Source of the DNA: a virus
Length of the DNA: 23,732 bases
Strand: one strand, 5' to 3'
Virus record (IMG/VR): IMGVR_UViG_3300043438_000237
Coordinates: 1 to 23,732 of that record
Both the position numbers and the translations under genes were made by a program. Positions 6,975-16,233 of the stretch are shown piece after piece (position 1 is the stretch's first letter; the number at the start of each line of letters is the position of its first letter). The notes under the pieces are model-generated. The model saw only the letters and a list, made by a program, of their open reading frames with translations. It was not told where the DNA came from and did not search any database.

Positions 6975-9816
6975 TTTCAATCTACTTGACGCAGTGCTTC
7001 CCACTGAGGGGCGTTACTGTGTACTAGGGGTTGGGCGGTATGTAGATCAGCAGTTTGTCGATACTCGAGAAGAGCTAGACGAGATTGCAGCGGACTTTGT
7101 AAGCAGGAATGTAGATGCGTATTTTGGGTGTGCCAAGTTCGGCCCCCTGAATAAGCGGGTGCATGAAAACGCTACTTATTTCAGAGCGGTGTGGATGGAC
7201 ATTGACTGCGGCCCTACAAAGGCTGTACCCGATAAACGGGGTATCGTCAATGGGTACATAGACCAAGCCGTAGGGCTAGCTGAATTTAAGAAGTTCTGTA
7301 TTGCAGTCGGCCTACCGCAACCAATCTTGGTGAGCTCGGGGTATGGTATCCATGCCTACTGGCTGCTCGAGGAGACTATATCTCGTCGGGAGTGGGAACC
7401 GTTAGCCGAGCGGCTGCGGGAGCTGTGCGTAGAGCAAGGCTTCATAGTTGACCCATCTGTGTTTGAGGCTTCTCGTGTGCTGCGCATCCCGGGCACATTT
7501 AACTTCAAGCAGGAAGAACCGAAGCTCGTCGAAGTACTTAACGAAAACAGTGCTCGCATCCCGTATGCGCAACTGAAAGAATTGTTAGGTGCAGCCGAGC
7601 CCAAACCTGATCGCCCTGACTTCATACCTCAGTCGATGAGCCCCATGATGGAAGCGTTGTTGGGCAACAAGGTAAAGCGGTTCAAGACAATTATGATGCG
7701 CTCGGCTAACGGCACAGGCTGTAACCAGCTACTCAACTGCTACGAGAACCAAGCGACCATTGAAGAACCGTTGTGGCGTTCTGCGTTATCCATTGCTACG
7801 TTTTGTATCGACCGAGATACCGCCGTACATAAGATTTCTAAAGAGCACCCGGGTTATGACCGATACGAGGTAGAGCTAAAAGTAGAGAACCTGTTAAAGA
7901 ACGGTGGGCCACATCACTGCGCTACGTTTGAGAAGTTAAACCCAACAGGGTGCGATGACTGCCCCCACAAAGGGAATATCAAGTCACCAATTGTTTTGGG
8001 TATTGAGATAGAAGAAGCAGACGCAGAAGACAACGAAGTAGAAATAGTTACCGAGGAAAGCACCGAGATAGTAAGCATCCCTGAGTATCCGTTCCCGTTT
8101 TTTCGGGGTAAGAACGGTGGTATTTACCGCAGGGCAGAAGATGATGAGGGAGACCCAGCACTAGTTTACGAGCACGATTTATATGTGGTGAAGCGGATGA
8201 AAGACCCGTCAGCGGGTGAGATGGCGCTATTCAAATTGCACCTGCCGCACGATGGAGTTAAGGAATTTGCCATATCCACAGCAGTTATATCCGCGAAGGA
8301 CGAACTGCGAAGGGTACTAGCACAGCACGGGGTAGTTGCACACCCAAAGCAATACGAAAACTTAGCCAACTTTGTGGTTACGTTTATTAAAAATTTACAG
8401 TACGTTAGGAGAGCAGATACTATGAGAACACAATTCGGATGGGTGGAGAAGGACAGCAAGTTCATCATGGGCGACAAAGAGATTACCAAGGACGGTACGT
8501 TCTACAGCCCACCGACTACTGCTACAGAATTTTTTGCCGACAACATCCACGCCAAAGGCGAGTTTGACAAGTGGAAAGAAGTCTTTAATCTATACGCACT
8601 ACCGGGCATGGAGCCACATGCGTTTGCAACACTCACAGCGTTCGGTTCACCGCTCATGCCGTTTACTGGTTTGGATGGAGCTATCCTTAACGTGATCTAC
8701 GAACAAGCGGGTTCAGGCAAGTCCACCATCTTGCGTATGTGCAACAGTGTGTATGGCGAGCCTAAGAAGATGATGGCGATTGAGAAGGACACAATCAACG
8801 CAAAGATGCAGCAGTTAGGTGTTATGAACAACATGCCAAACACCATCGACGAGATTACCAACATGCGCCCCGCAGAATTCTCGGACTTGGCCTACGGTAT
8901 CAGTCATGGCAGGGGTAAGAACCGCTTGAAAGGTTCAGAGAACGCAATGCGCCTCAACAATACTACATGGAAGAACATGACGCTGGCATCGGCTAACGCT
9001 AGCTTTCACGAGAAGCTATCTGCGTTTAAGAGCACACCGGATGGCGAGTCTGTGCGTCTGATGGAGTACAAGATTGAGCCCAACGACGTTATCGGCGTAG
9101 CCCGTGGTAAGGAAATGTTTGACCACCAATTGCAAGAGAACTATGGTCACGCAGGTGAGATTTACATTAGCTGGCTGGTGAACAACTTAGAGGAAGCTAA
9201 AGGATTGGTTAAGAAGGTTCAGGCCCGCATCGACAAAGAAGTTCAGTTTACAAGCCGGGAGCGTTATTGGTCAGCGCAAGCAGCATGCAACATCACCGGT
9301 GGATTGATTGCCCGTAGCCTTGGACTGCACGACTACGACATGGGCAGAGTCTACGCTTGGATGAAGACCATGCTGTCCGAAATGCGCCTCGATGTAAAAC
9401 CCCCAAGTGCAAACCCAGTCACTGCGCTAGGCGAGTTCATCAATACCTACATCTCCAATGCCCTCGTGGTCAACGGTGAAGTCGATGCCCGAAGCAACCT
9501 GTCGGCTATGCCAATACTGGAACCCCGTGGAGAGTTACTGATACGCTACGAGCCAGATACCAAAGAGCTGTACGTGGCAGCAAAACAGTTCAAAGAATTC
9601 TGCGTTAAGCAGCAGACCAACTACCGCAATACCATAGCGGAGCTCACAGCTATGGGTGTATTTATTGAGTCCACCAACAAGCGGATGTCAAAGGGCATGC
9701 GGGTTGTATCACCCCCAGTGCGTGTATTACGGTTTAACGCATCCACATCCGAGTTTCTGCAGATGGACACTTTCATAAAGCAAGATGAAAATAGAGACAG
9801 TCTCGTATCAGATTAA
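6967..9816 (+). CDS. AEP-type primase fused to a P-loop helicase
   Basis: 949 residues from the ATG at 6967. An upstream in-frame ATG at 6919 would add 16 residues lying wholly inside the HTH gene, and I rejected it. Residues ~1-200 look like an archaeo-eukaryotic (RepB/PrimPol-like) primase: metal-binding MDID (D78, D80), SSGYGIHAYW (H129), then RVLRIPGTFNFK. A Cys/His cluster at about 316-334 (HHC...CDDCPH) is a likely zinc site. Residues ~370-530 resemble the DUF927-type pre-helicase region. The ATPase has Walker A AGSGKST at 581-587 and Walker B IDEI at 627-630. It should prime and unwind DNA at the fork, combining two replisome jobs in one chain. Confidence 0.92.
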   Translation: MSNFNLLDAVLPTEGRYCVLGVGRYVDQQFVDTREELDEIAADFVSRNVDAYFGCAKFGPLNKRVHENATYFRAVWMDIDCGPTKAVPDKRGIVNGYIDQAVGLAEFKKFCIAVGLPQPILVSSGYGIHAYWLLEETISRREWEPLAERLRELCVEQGFIVDPSVFEASRVLRIPGTFNFKQEEPKLVEVLNENSARIPYAQLKELLGAAEPKPDRPDFIPQSMSPMMEALLGNKVKRFKTIMMRSANGTGCNQLLNCYENQATIEEPLWRSALSIATFCIDRDTAVHKISKEHPGYDRYEVELKVENLLKNGGPHHCATFEKLNPTGCDDCPHKGNIKSPIVLGIEIEEADAEDNEVEIVTEESTEIVSIPEYPFPFFRGKNGGIYRRAEDDEGDPALVYEHDLYVVKRMKDPSAGEMALFKLHLPHDGVKEFAISTAVISAKDELRRVLAQHGVVAHPKQYENLANFVVTFIKNLQYVRRADTMRTQFGWVEKDSKFIMGDKEITKDGTFYSPPTTATEFFADNIHAKGEFDKWKEVFNLYALPGMEPHAFATLTAFGSPLMPFTGLDGAILNVIYEQAGSGKSTILRMCNSVYGEPKKMMAIEKDTINAKMQQLGVMNNMPNTIDEITNMRPAEFSDLAYGISHGRGKNRLKGSENAMRLNNTTWKNMTLASANASFHEKLSAFKSTPDGESVRLMEYKIEPNDVIGVARGKEMFDHQLQENYGHAGEIYISWLVNNLEEAKGLVKKVQARIDKEVQFTSRERYWSAQAACNITGGLIARSLGLHDYDMGRVYAWMKTMLSEMRLDVKPPSANPVTALGEFINTYISNALVVNGEVDARSNLSAMPILEPRGELLIRYEPDTKELYVAAKQFKEFCVKQQTNYRNTIAELTAMGVFIESTNKRMSKGMRVVSPPVRVLRFNASTSEFLQMDTFIKQDENRDSLVSD

Positions 9817-9979
9817 CTGGGCGAAGTTTAGGCCGGGGTACTCTTTCTTTGTACCCTGCGTAGACCACCGCGCAGCCCGAGAGTCTATTGATACCACAGC
9901 TCGCCGACTAAAGATGAAGGTAGTCACGAAAGTAGTACTTGTAGAGGGTATCAAAGGCTTGCGAGTTTGGCGCGTTTGA
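9785..9979 (+). CDS. Unknown 64-residue phage protein
   Basis: 64 residues, last gene of the rightward module. Its start overlaps the primase-helicase end by 32 nt, which is larger than the usual overlap here. The product is basic and probably a compact alpha/beta domain, with SFFVPCVDHRAARESI followed by two hydrophobic strands ending in a Trp-Arg-Val C-terminus. Small proteins of this general look are common in phage replication regions, but I know of no function. A terminator follows 65 nt later. Confidence 0.7.
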   Translation: MKIETVSYQINWAKFRPGYSFFVPCVDHRAARESIDTTARRLKMKVVTKVVLVEGIKGLRVWRV

Positions 9980-10024
9980 GTTAAAGTAAATCCACTGACG
10001 CAGTTGTCGGTGTTTCTCCTCCTC

Positions 10025-10039
10025 GGTGGCGACCCCACC
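10025..10039. other. Small GC-rich hairpin upstream of the terminator
   Basis: GGTGG at 10025-10029 pairs with CCACC at 10035-10039 around a CGACC loop, followed by TTTA. It could assist termination of rightward transcripts or, read leftward, slow polymerase leaving the late module. The U-tract is too short for a standalone call. Confidence 0.35.
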
Positions 10040-10043
10040 TTTA

Positions 10044-10070
10044 CCCCCGGCTAATCCCCGGGGGTTTTTT
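10044..10070 (+). terminator. Rho-independent terminator between convergent modules
   Basis: CCCCCGG at 10044-10050 pairs perfectly with CCGGGGG at 10058-10064 across a 7-nt loop. Six T residues (10065-10070) follow. It ends rightward transcription just past the last + gene, and its T-run overlaps the stop of the leftward giant gene. The 89-nt space between the convergent genes holds this and a smaller hairpin and nothing else I can see. Confidence 0.88.
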
Positions 10071-13000
10071 ATTCCCCGCGCCCTTTGCGTTCGGCTTCAT
10101 CAGCAGCTAAGCGTGACGGCAGTAAAGCATCAGCCACTAGTGCGGCGTTCTTTTCGTTGAGCGTAAATCCGCGCCAAGATTCCCCCCGTTGCTTCGCACG
10201 TTTTTCCATAGATTCCACAAGGTTGTCTACGGTAATCTCAGCAAAGGGATACTTCTTGTTGAACTCATTACGCTTGTCTAAAAGTTTTACGTAGGCATCA
10301 GCATTGCCATTCCTGTACTCCCTGTCGAGGTTGTTCAGGATTTGGTTTCTTTCGTTTTTGATTTTTTGCTCTAGGCCGAGTACCTTGAAGGTAGCGTACT
10401 GTGTGTTAGCCAACAAGTCAGGCCGGAAGCCTATTGATTGGGCAATTAACTGTCCAGTGCTAAACGCATCCTCAGATAAGATTTGTGCACCCTTATTGTC
10501 CTTTGCGCCTTTACTAGCAAGTTCATGCGCATTAACGAAGTTACGGAACCCAGCAGGAGCCCACTTCTTAACCGCTTTAGTGTAGTCCCCTTGCATAGCG
10601 GCGTCAAAACCGTCTGCCATAGTCAAAAGCATGTTAGCAGATGGGCCTAATTTTTCTAACACTATGGCGGTTGCACTTTCCCGCAGTGTTGCAGTTTCCT
10701 TGGAGTCCCTAAAAAACAAGTTATTTGCGCCAGTACGACCAGCTACGTCTAGTCCGGTAAAGGCATTTACAAACCCACGGTCAACTATGTCGGATAGCTT
10801 TTTGCCGCCGATAGATACACCGCCTAATTGGTCATCTAAAAACTTAGTGCGGAAGAAAAGTTCAAAGTCCATAGATTTAAGGTCTTCGGGCAGGTCATCC
10901 CGTATTTCATCCCACGCAGCGCCGAGCAACCCCATAACGGTACTAAACATTGGTAACCCGGAAGCGCCAGCAAGTATGAACGTAGTGCCTAGAGTACCAA
11001 AGAACTTTTGCGCAGCTTCTCCACGAGTGCGTTTGTCCATTGGCTTTATCATTTCCCGGAAGTTTCTAACCAGAAATGTTGCTATGTGCAGTGGGTACAT
11101 CATGAACTGGGTCAGTACTTTACCGCCGGAGCTGTTCATAAAAGCAGGTCGTGCGTATTCGCCGTAGTTGCCTAGTGCTTCATTGGTGTCGTACACCGCC
11201 TGCTCAACCGCACGGTTAAAGTTCTTATGCTCCTTCATGTTCAGGTTAAACGAAGCCATGAACATCATCTCTCGGGATATACGCTCTGAAGCGTTCATCA
11301 ATCCACCAAATACGAGTGCATCTAAAGCATTGTTAGCCAACTTCACTTTTGGAGACTTTAGCTCGTCTGAAGGAGTAGCCTTGTATTCAAATATAGACCC
11401 TGCCTGCGTAGCTGTAAATAAGTCCATAGCTGCCGCTGCGTTATATGCTCGACGTTCTTCGGGAGACAGCTTTGAATGTTCCATAGATGGAGAAACCCAA
11501 GACCTAGTACCGTCGCTATTGGTTTTGTGCGCACCAAGCTGGTTCCACACCTTGAGCATTTTGCCCATTTCCTTAGTGGCGTTAAACGCGCCGTAGCGAG
11601 ACAGCACCGGTAGGCCAGTCTGAAAAACACTTAGAGGCTGCAGCAAAGCAGAAGATGCTCCACTCAAATAGTAGATGAACGATGCCTTGTTTAGCCCTCC
11701 GGCTACCCTAGCCGCAAAAGATTGTGCTTTAGGTGCTAGTGCAGCATCCACACGTTCCTTCATCTCATTTACAAAAGGCTCAAACTCAATTTGACCTTTG
11801 ATGGAATCCTCCGCTGCCGACAATGAAGTGCGGAGTAACGGGGAGTATTTGATACGCGCAAGCTGAGTAGCCATACGAGCAGACGCATGGGCTGTATTGC
11901 GTAGTACATCAGGCCGAAAACCAGCAATACCTTTACGATGGATAAACTGCTTACGGAAACTTTGGTCGGGCATTGTCTCTAGAAAAGCCTGATAGATAGC
12001 ATCCTTCAAAGAGTCATTAGCCTCGGGGCTACCCAAGTCGGTTTTATCGATTGCGCCGAATACTTCGGAAAGCATGTTGCCTTCACCCTGAGAGTACGCT
12101 TTCTTACGCAAAGCTCGGATGTCGTTGCCACGCTCGAATTCTCCGTCGGAATACAGTTCAGCTAGCTTCTCGTCTATACGCTTTTCCCACGCAGAATCTT
12201 TTTCGCCGTCTTTGCGCTTTAGTTGCTCTGCGGCAAACTCCCGTGCCACGTTGTCACGCTCGGCCTCAGTTTCTGCCATAAAGAACTGACGAGTCTTGCC
12301 TTCGCCCATTGACAGCCAGAAATCACCGTCACGAACTAGGGCAAAGTACGGGCTGATCTTACCGCCGCGCTCAAATACAGACCTAATCTTTTTCATCAGG
12401 TTTGCTTTGTCCAGCGCATTCAACTTTGAATTATTTACTTGGTCATCTAGCAACTTGGACAGGTACTTGGACAGGTTACCAAAGTGATCTCGGATTTGTG
12501 TATATACACGTTGACCTTCGGGGCCAAGGTCTTCCCACATTTTGTCTAATGCAGGACTGCGTTCCATAGTGTCGATAGACGCTGGGTCTATCTCAGCTAG
12601 AGTAGCTACAGAAGTAATCTTATTGAGCTTTGCTGACAACTCAGGGTCTGCTCTGAAAGCACGCTCTACATCGTTGGAAAGCTCACTAGCACCACGCAAT
12701 AGCTGGTTAGTCATGCCCGCCATTTTCTGCATGAGCTTGTACGTATTCTGTAGCTCAGGCGCATCATTACCAGCCCAGTCAACTAAAACTTGAGTTGGAG
12801 GTATTTTTACCAACAAATTACGCTTAGCGGAATTAGCCCTTCTCCATAGGGCTCGCAAGATAGGTACAACCTTACTAGGGTCCTGCATCATCTGAATAGC
12901 TGATACACCTTTAGCAGCCTTAGCCGCTTTGTCTGAAGTCTCAAACTTAAAGTTTGCCTCCGCAACTGCTTTATCTAGCTGTTGTTGGCTACGTGCGCCA

Positions 13001-16000
13001 GCTTCAATTTTTGCTGGTTCTTCGTCTTCTTCTATTTTGGTTGACTGCAGGACTCTGCCTTTGTTTTCCAGTTTAGTCTGCAACTGCATGTTGCGAGAAC
13101 CCTTTGCCGATAGCAACCTGTCTGAAGCCACAACCAAGTCCATGAGCGCGTTTTCTTGCTGTACAGCCATGCCAAAGAACTTAGCAATCGTATGCACAAA
13201 CTTGGTAAATGCGCTCGAGTCCTCTCCGAACCCTTTAGTATCCATAAGGAACTTTTGGAATGTCTCGTCGCTCATACCGTAAGCAAGAAACTCATCCACG
13301 TCGGTGAACACACCGGACTTCTCTAGACTTGCAATATACGCAGGTAACTTACCCGAAGCCTTGAGCTCGTTAAAACGCTGTTGAGCGTTCCCCATAATCA
13401 TTATGAGGTCCATAGTGGAGGCTACTACGTCGTTAGTTTTGCTAACTCCTTGGCGTATAGCAATCTTCCCTAGCCGTATCTTTTGACTAGTAGCTGCGTG
13501 CAGTAGCTCATGAAGCACAACGATATTGTTAACACCCTGCATGTCGCCAAAACTTTCACCGCGAACATAGACTGTACGGTCGCCCGGTACATACGCACCA
13601 AAAGCAGTACCCCACTTAGATGCTTCCCTTTTTTGCAAAGAGCTCGGTGTAGGGTCACCCTTCTCTAAGACTACAAACTTGATGCCGCCCAAAGCTCCGC
13701 GCAAACGCTTGGCAAGGAATTTTTGAAACACGTTGCCTGTCTTCATGATGTGTGAAGCAGCTTGCACACCATTGATAAACCCAGTGAACTTAGTATCAAC
13801 TTTACTTTGACCCACTTTAGAAGCAGTTAATACCCGCGCCCCTACTCGGTAATCCTTAGAGTCAACTTCGTTGTCTAGCAATTGCTGAGCATAGGCTCTA
13901 GCTGCTCTGGGTTTATCTGAGTCGTTAGCAGTTTTGTATATTTGCTGCGCCGAGTTCCTTGCACTATTTTCGTCTGGGTTATTGTTGTAGTTATTGAGTA
14001 AGTCATCTAAGAGCTCAACTTCTTCCCGTGATTCTGGGTCAAGCGCTTCCCGATCAATAGTAGGTGCTTCGACAGGTGCTTCAGTAGATGCCTCGGCTAC
14101 TGTAGTCTCAGCCGCTACTTCAGGCTCCACAACTGATTCTGTTGCTGGTGCAGGCTCCGCTACGGAGGTTTCGGCAGGGGGCAGCTTGGCTTTTAAGGCT
14201 CTGTACAGCGCACTCAGAGCTTCAGCCCGTACTCCTTTAGGGCTACGTTCTTTAGGCATCCGCCCATCCTTAGACCGCAAAGAGTTGAACTCAGCATCAA
14301 CCTTTAGCATTAGCTGTTCAATTTCAGCCGGGTCGGTTACCTCAGACGCAGCATCAATATCTATCCCCGTTACATTTGTGGTTGCGGGTGCTTTTTGTTT
14401 TTGCGTTTTTGCTTTGACGGTTTTAGGGGCTTCAGTGCCATCGGTTACGGTTCCTTCTTGAGTTAATGTATCGGGTTGTTGTCCCGTTCCCACTGTAGTC
14501 CCATCAGTAGCTGGTCCAGTAGAAACCACTGCGTCGGGCTGAGACTCTTCAATTCCTTGGGTTGTCGGTACTTCTTCGGGTTGCTCAGCCACACTAACGC
14601 CCGCTCGATCTGCTCCACCGACAGGCTCTCCAAGTGCATCGATTCCTTCTGTAGTGGGTTCAACTCCGGGGGCTGCTCGCTTCCCAGTTTTTTTGCCTGT
14701 GGGTCCGGTAACATCTAAGGCTCCTTGTTCCGCATTGAGTGCGTCGTTCTCGAGCTCAGCCTGTACTTGCTGCATAGCAGTGGCGTAAGCAGTGGCTGGG
14801 TCTACTCCAGCATCAATTAGTTCTACAGCGCGTGTCTTTACTTGCGTAGGGGTAGGTACAGCTTTGCCTGCCAATGCGTCTTGCACATTAGTTGTATCAA
14901 GCGCCGACAGGTTTTTTATTTTCTGTTCTTCCGCAGCTATGTCATCCTCGGCTAGGCGGATTGCGTCATCTGGAGCTATGCCAGTTCTTTCGAGTTCTTG
15001 TGTACGCTGTGCAACTTTTTGCTCACGGTCTTGTGAACCGGCTGGAGCCGCAGGGGGAGCTTCAGTTGTGGGGGGAGGTGGAGGAGCTTTGCCTTCCATC
15101 TGCGCTTTTTGCTCAGGTGTAAGCTGGGTGTCAGTCGAGATAGTAGTAGTGTTATCGCCAGTCTTCTTCGTGATGTCTGTTTTCTCTGGCCCTTTGCCCA
15201 GTGCAACGTCTGTAACACCTGTAATAGCACCGCCGCCAAGACCGCCTTTCAATGTGGCATCTAAAACTCGGCTAAAGTTTTTCTTGTTAAAGAAGTCTGC
15301 GTTATCCGCAACAAAGTTTTCAGCCGCAATGGTAGTAGTTTCTTGAGCTCCCTCTGTAAGACCCTCAATAGTAGCGCCTTGAGCTGCGCCTTTGCCTAAG
15401 CGTTTGTACCAAGCTGCCGCAACTGCTTCGGGGCTAATACCCGCGCTAGATGCCTTACGAAGTAAGTTAATTGGTGTAATTGCGTCTAACGCACCCATGA
15501 AAAGGCCCGCTGGAATAGCAACACCTAAGTCTTGCTTACCTGTTTTCTCGTAAATACTTTGGTATACGCTAGGTACGTTTTGCGCAGAAGAGCCAGCGAC
15601 TGCACCGACCGCCTGTTGTCGCAAGGCTATTTTCTGAGCTGCTTCCGTACCTGCTTTCATCGCAGCGGCTTTGATTTCTGCTTCAGTTGCGCCCTTAGCT
15701 ACCTGTGCCAGCACTGCTTTTTCTGCTGCTGCTCTACCTGCAGCTACTGCACCACGACCTAATACAGTGGCAGCGCCACCAGTAAACAAACTTGGCAGTA
15801 GGGAAGGGATAGCCTCTCCGACAGCTTCAACTACATAAGTGCCAAAATCGCCTAAGCCTTTGATATTCTCGTATGAACCAATTGCAGCAGGATAGAGCTT
15901 TTCAGTCTCTTTGTTGTAGGCCGCAGCCTCTTGCAATTGTTTCGTAGCGTAGTCCTCTGCGCCAACTGCTTTTCCCGCCATAGCCGGAATAATGTCTGTG

Positions 16001-16221
16001 AACAAAGACGCAATCCCGCGACTACCCCGCATAACAGATGGGATACCTGCGGATAACCCGCGAGCTCCCTGTGCTTCTACTGGAGCTGGGGCTGTTGTAG
16101 GCGTGGCTGTAGGTGCAGTTTGGCCTAGCACCTTTTTTACCGTAGCTTGAATTACTGCGGGGTCAGTACCATCAGGAAATTCTAGGATGCGCCCATCAGC
16201 CAATTCTGCTTCAATAGCCAT
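10069..16221 (-). CDS. Giant polyvalent/ejected virion-type protein with HELLH zincin motif
   Basis: 2050 residues, the largest gene here. The N-terminus (LADGRILEFPDGTDPAVIQ) is typical of large phage virion proteins. Residues ~140-260 are Ala/Gly-rich and hydrophobic. Pro- and Glu/Ala/Thr-rich linkers follow (around 375-395 and 680-720). HELLH at 904-908, with E977 in DEFLAYG, fits a zinc metallopeptidase of the MPTase-PolyVal type. Residues ~1690-1775 (RNFREMIKPMDKRTRGE..., then hydrophobic GLPMF...) resemble large-polyvalent-protein domain LPD38. Such proteins are thought to enter the host with the DNA and carry several effector activities. The start is 12 nt after the upstream stop, at the end of the late operon. 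Confidence 0.88.
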   Translation of the reverse strand: MAIEAELADGRILEFPDGTDPAVIQATVKKVLGQTAPTATPTTAPAPVEAQGARGLSAGIPSVMRGSRGIASLFTDIIPAMAGKAVGAEDYATKQLQEAAAYNKETEKLYPAAIGSYENIKGLGDFGTYVVEAVGEAIPSLLPSLFTGGAATVLGRGAVAAGRAAAEKAVLAQVAKGATEAEIKAAAMKAGTEAAQKIALRQQAVGAVAGSSAQNVPSVYQSIYEKTGKQDLGVAIPAGLFMGALDAITPINLLRKASSAGISPEAVAAAWYKRLGKGAAQGATIEGLTEGAQETTTIAAENFVADNADFFNKKNFSRVLDATLKGGLGGGAITGVTDVALGKGPEKTDITKKTGDNTTTISTDTQLTPEQKAQMEGKAPPPPPTTEAPPAAPAGSQDREQKVAQRTQELERTGIAPDDAIRLAEDDIAAEEQKIKNLSALDTTNVQDALAGKAVPTPTQVKTRAVELIDAGVDPATAYATAMQQVQAELENDALNAEQGALDVTGPTGKKTGKRAAPGVEPTTEGIDALGEPVGGADRAGVSVAEQPEEVPTTQGIEESQPDAVVSTGPATDGTTVGTGQQPDTLTQEGTVTDGTEAPKTVKAKTQKQKAPATTNVTGIDIDAASEVTDPAEIEQLMLKVDAEFNSLRSKDGRMPKERSPKGVRAEALSALYRALKAKLPPAETSVAEPAPATESVVEPEVAAETTVAEASTEAPVEAPTIDREALDPESREEVELLDDLLNNYNNNPDENSARNSAQQIYKTANDSDKPRAARAYAQQLLDNEVDSKDYRVGARVLTASKVGQSKVDTKFTGFINGVQAASHIMKTGNVFQKFLAKRLRGALGGIKFVVLEKGDPTPSSLQKREASKWGTAFGAYVPGDRTVYVRGESFGDMQGVNNIVVLHELLHAATSQKIRLGKIAIRQGVSKTNDVVASTMDLIMIMGNAQQRFNELKASGKLPAYIASLEKSGVFTDVDEFLAYGMSDETFQKFLMDTKGFGEDSSAFTKFVHTIAKFFGMAVQQENALMDLVVASDRLLSAKGSRNMQLQTKLENKGRVLQSTKIEEDEEPAKIEAGARSQQQLDKAVAEANFKFETSDKAAKAAKGVSAIQMMQDPSKVVPILRALWRRANSAKRNLLVKIPPTQVLVDWAGNDAPELQNTYKLMQKMAGMTNQLLRGASELSNDVERAFRADPELSAKLNKITSVATLAEIDPASIDTMERSPALDKMWEDLGPEGQRVYTQIRDHFGNLSKYLSKLLDDQVNNSKLNALDKANLMKKIRSVFERGGKISPYFALVRDGDFWLSMGEGKTRQFFMAETEAERDNVAREFAAEQLKRKDGEKDSAWEKRIDEKLAELYSDGEFERGNDIRALRKKAYSQGEGNMLSEVFGAIDKTDLGSPEANDSLKDAIYQAFLETMPDQSFRKQFIHRKGIAGFRPDVLRNTAHASARMATQLARIKYSPLLRTSLSAAEDSIKGQIEFEPFVNEMKERVDAALAPKAQSFAARVAGGLNKASFIYYLSGASSALLQPLSVFQTGLPVLSRYGAFNATKEMGKMLKVWNQLGAHKTNSDGTRSWVSPSMEHSKLSPEERRAYNAAAAMDLFTATQAGSIFEYKATPSDELKSPKVKLANNALDALVFGGLMNASERISREMMFMASFNLNMKEHKNFNRAVEQAVYDTNEALGNYGEYARPAFMNSSGGKVLTQFMMYPLHIATFLVRNFREMIKPMDKRTRGEAAQKFFGTLGTTFILAGASGLPMFSTVMGLLGAAWDEIRDDLPEDLKSMDFELFFRTKFLDDQLGGVSIGGKKLSDIVDRGFVNAFTGLDVAGRTGANNLFFRDSKETATLRESATAIVLEKLGPSANMLLTMADGFDAAMQGDYTKAVKKWAPAGFRNFVNAHELASKGAKDNKGAQILSEDAFSTGQLIAQSIGFRPDLLANTQYATFKVLGLEQKIKNERNQILNNLDREYRNGNADAYVKLLDKRNEFNKKYPFAEITVDNLVESMEKRAKQRGESWRGFTLNEKNAALVADALLPSRLAADEAERKGRGE

Positions 16222-16233
16222 ACAAATCCCTAG

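Noticed and set aside
10085-15762. Many long open frames on the + strand opposite the giant gene
   Set aside because: They lack ribosome sites and protein-like composition, and a 2050-codon frame covers the region on the other strand. They are shadows.
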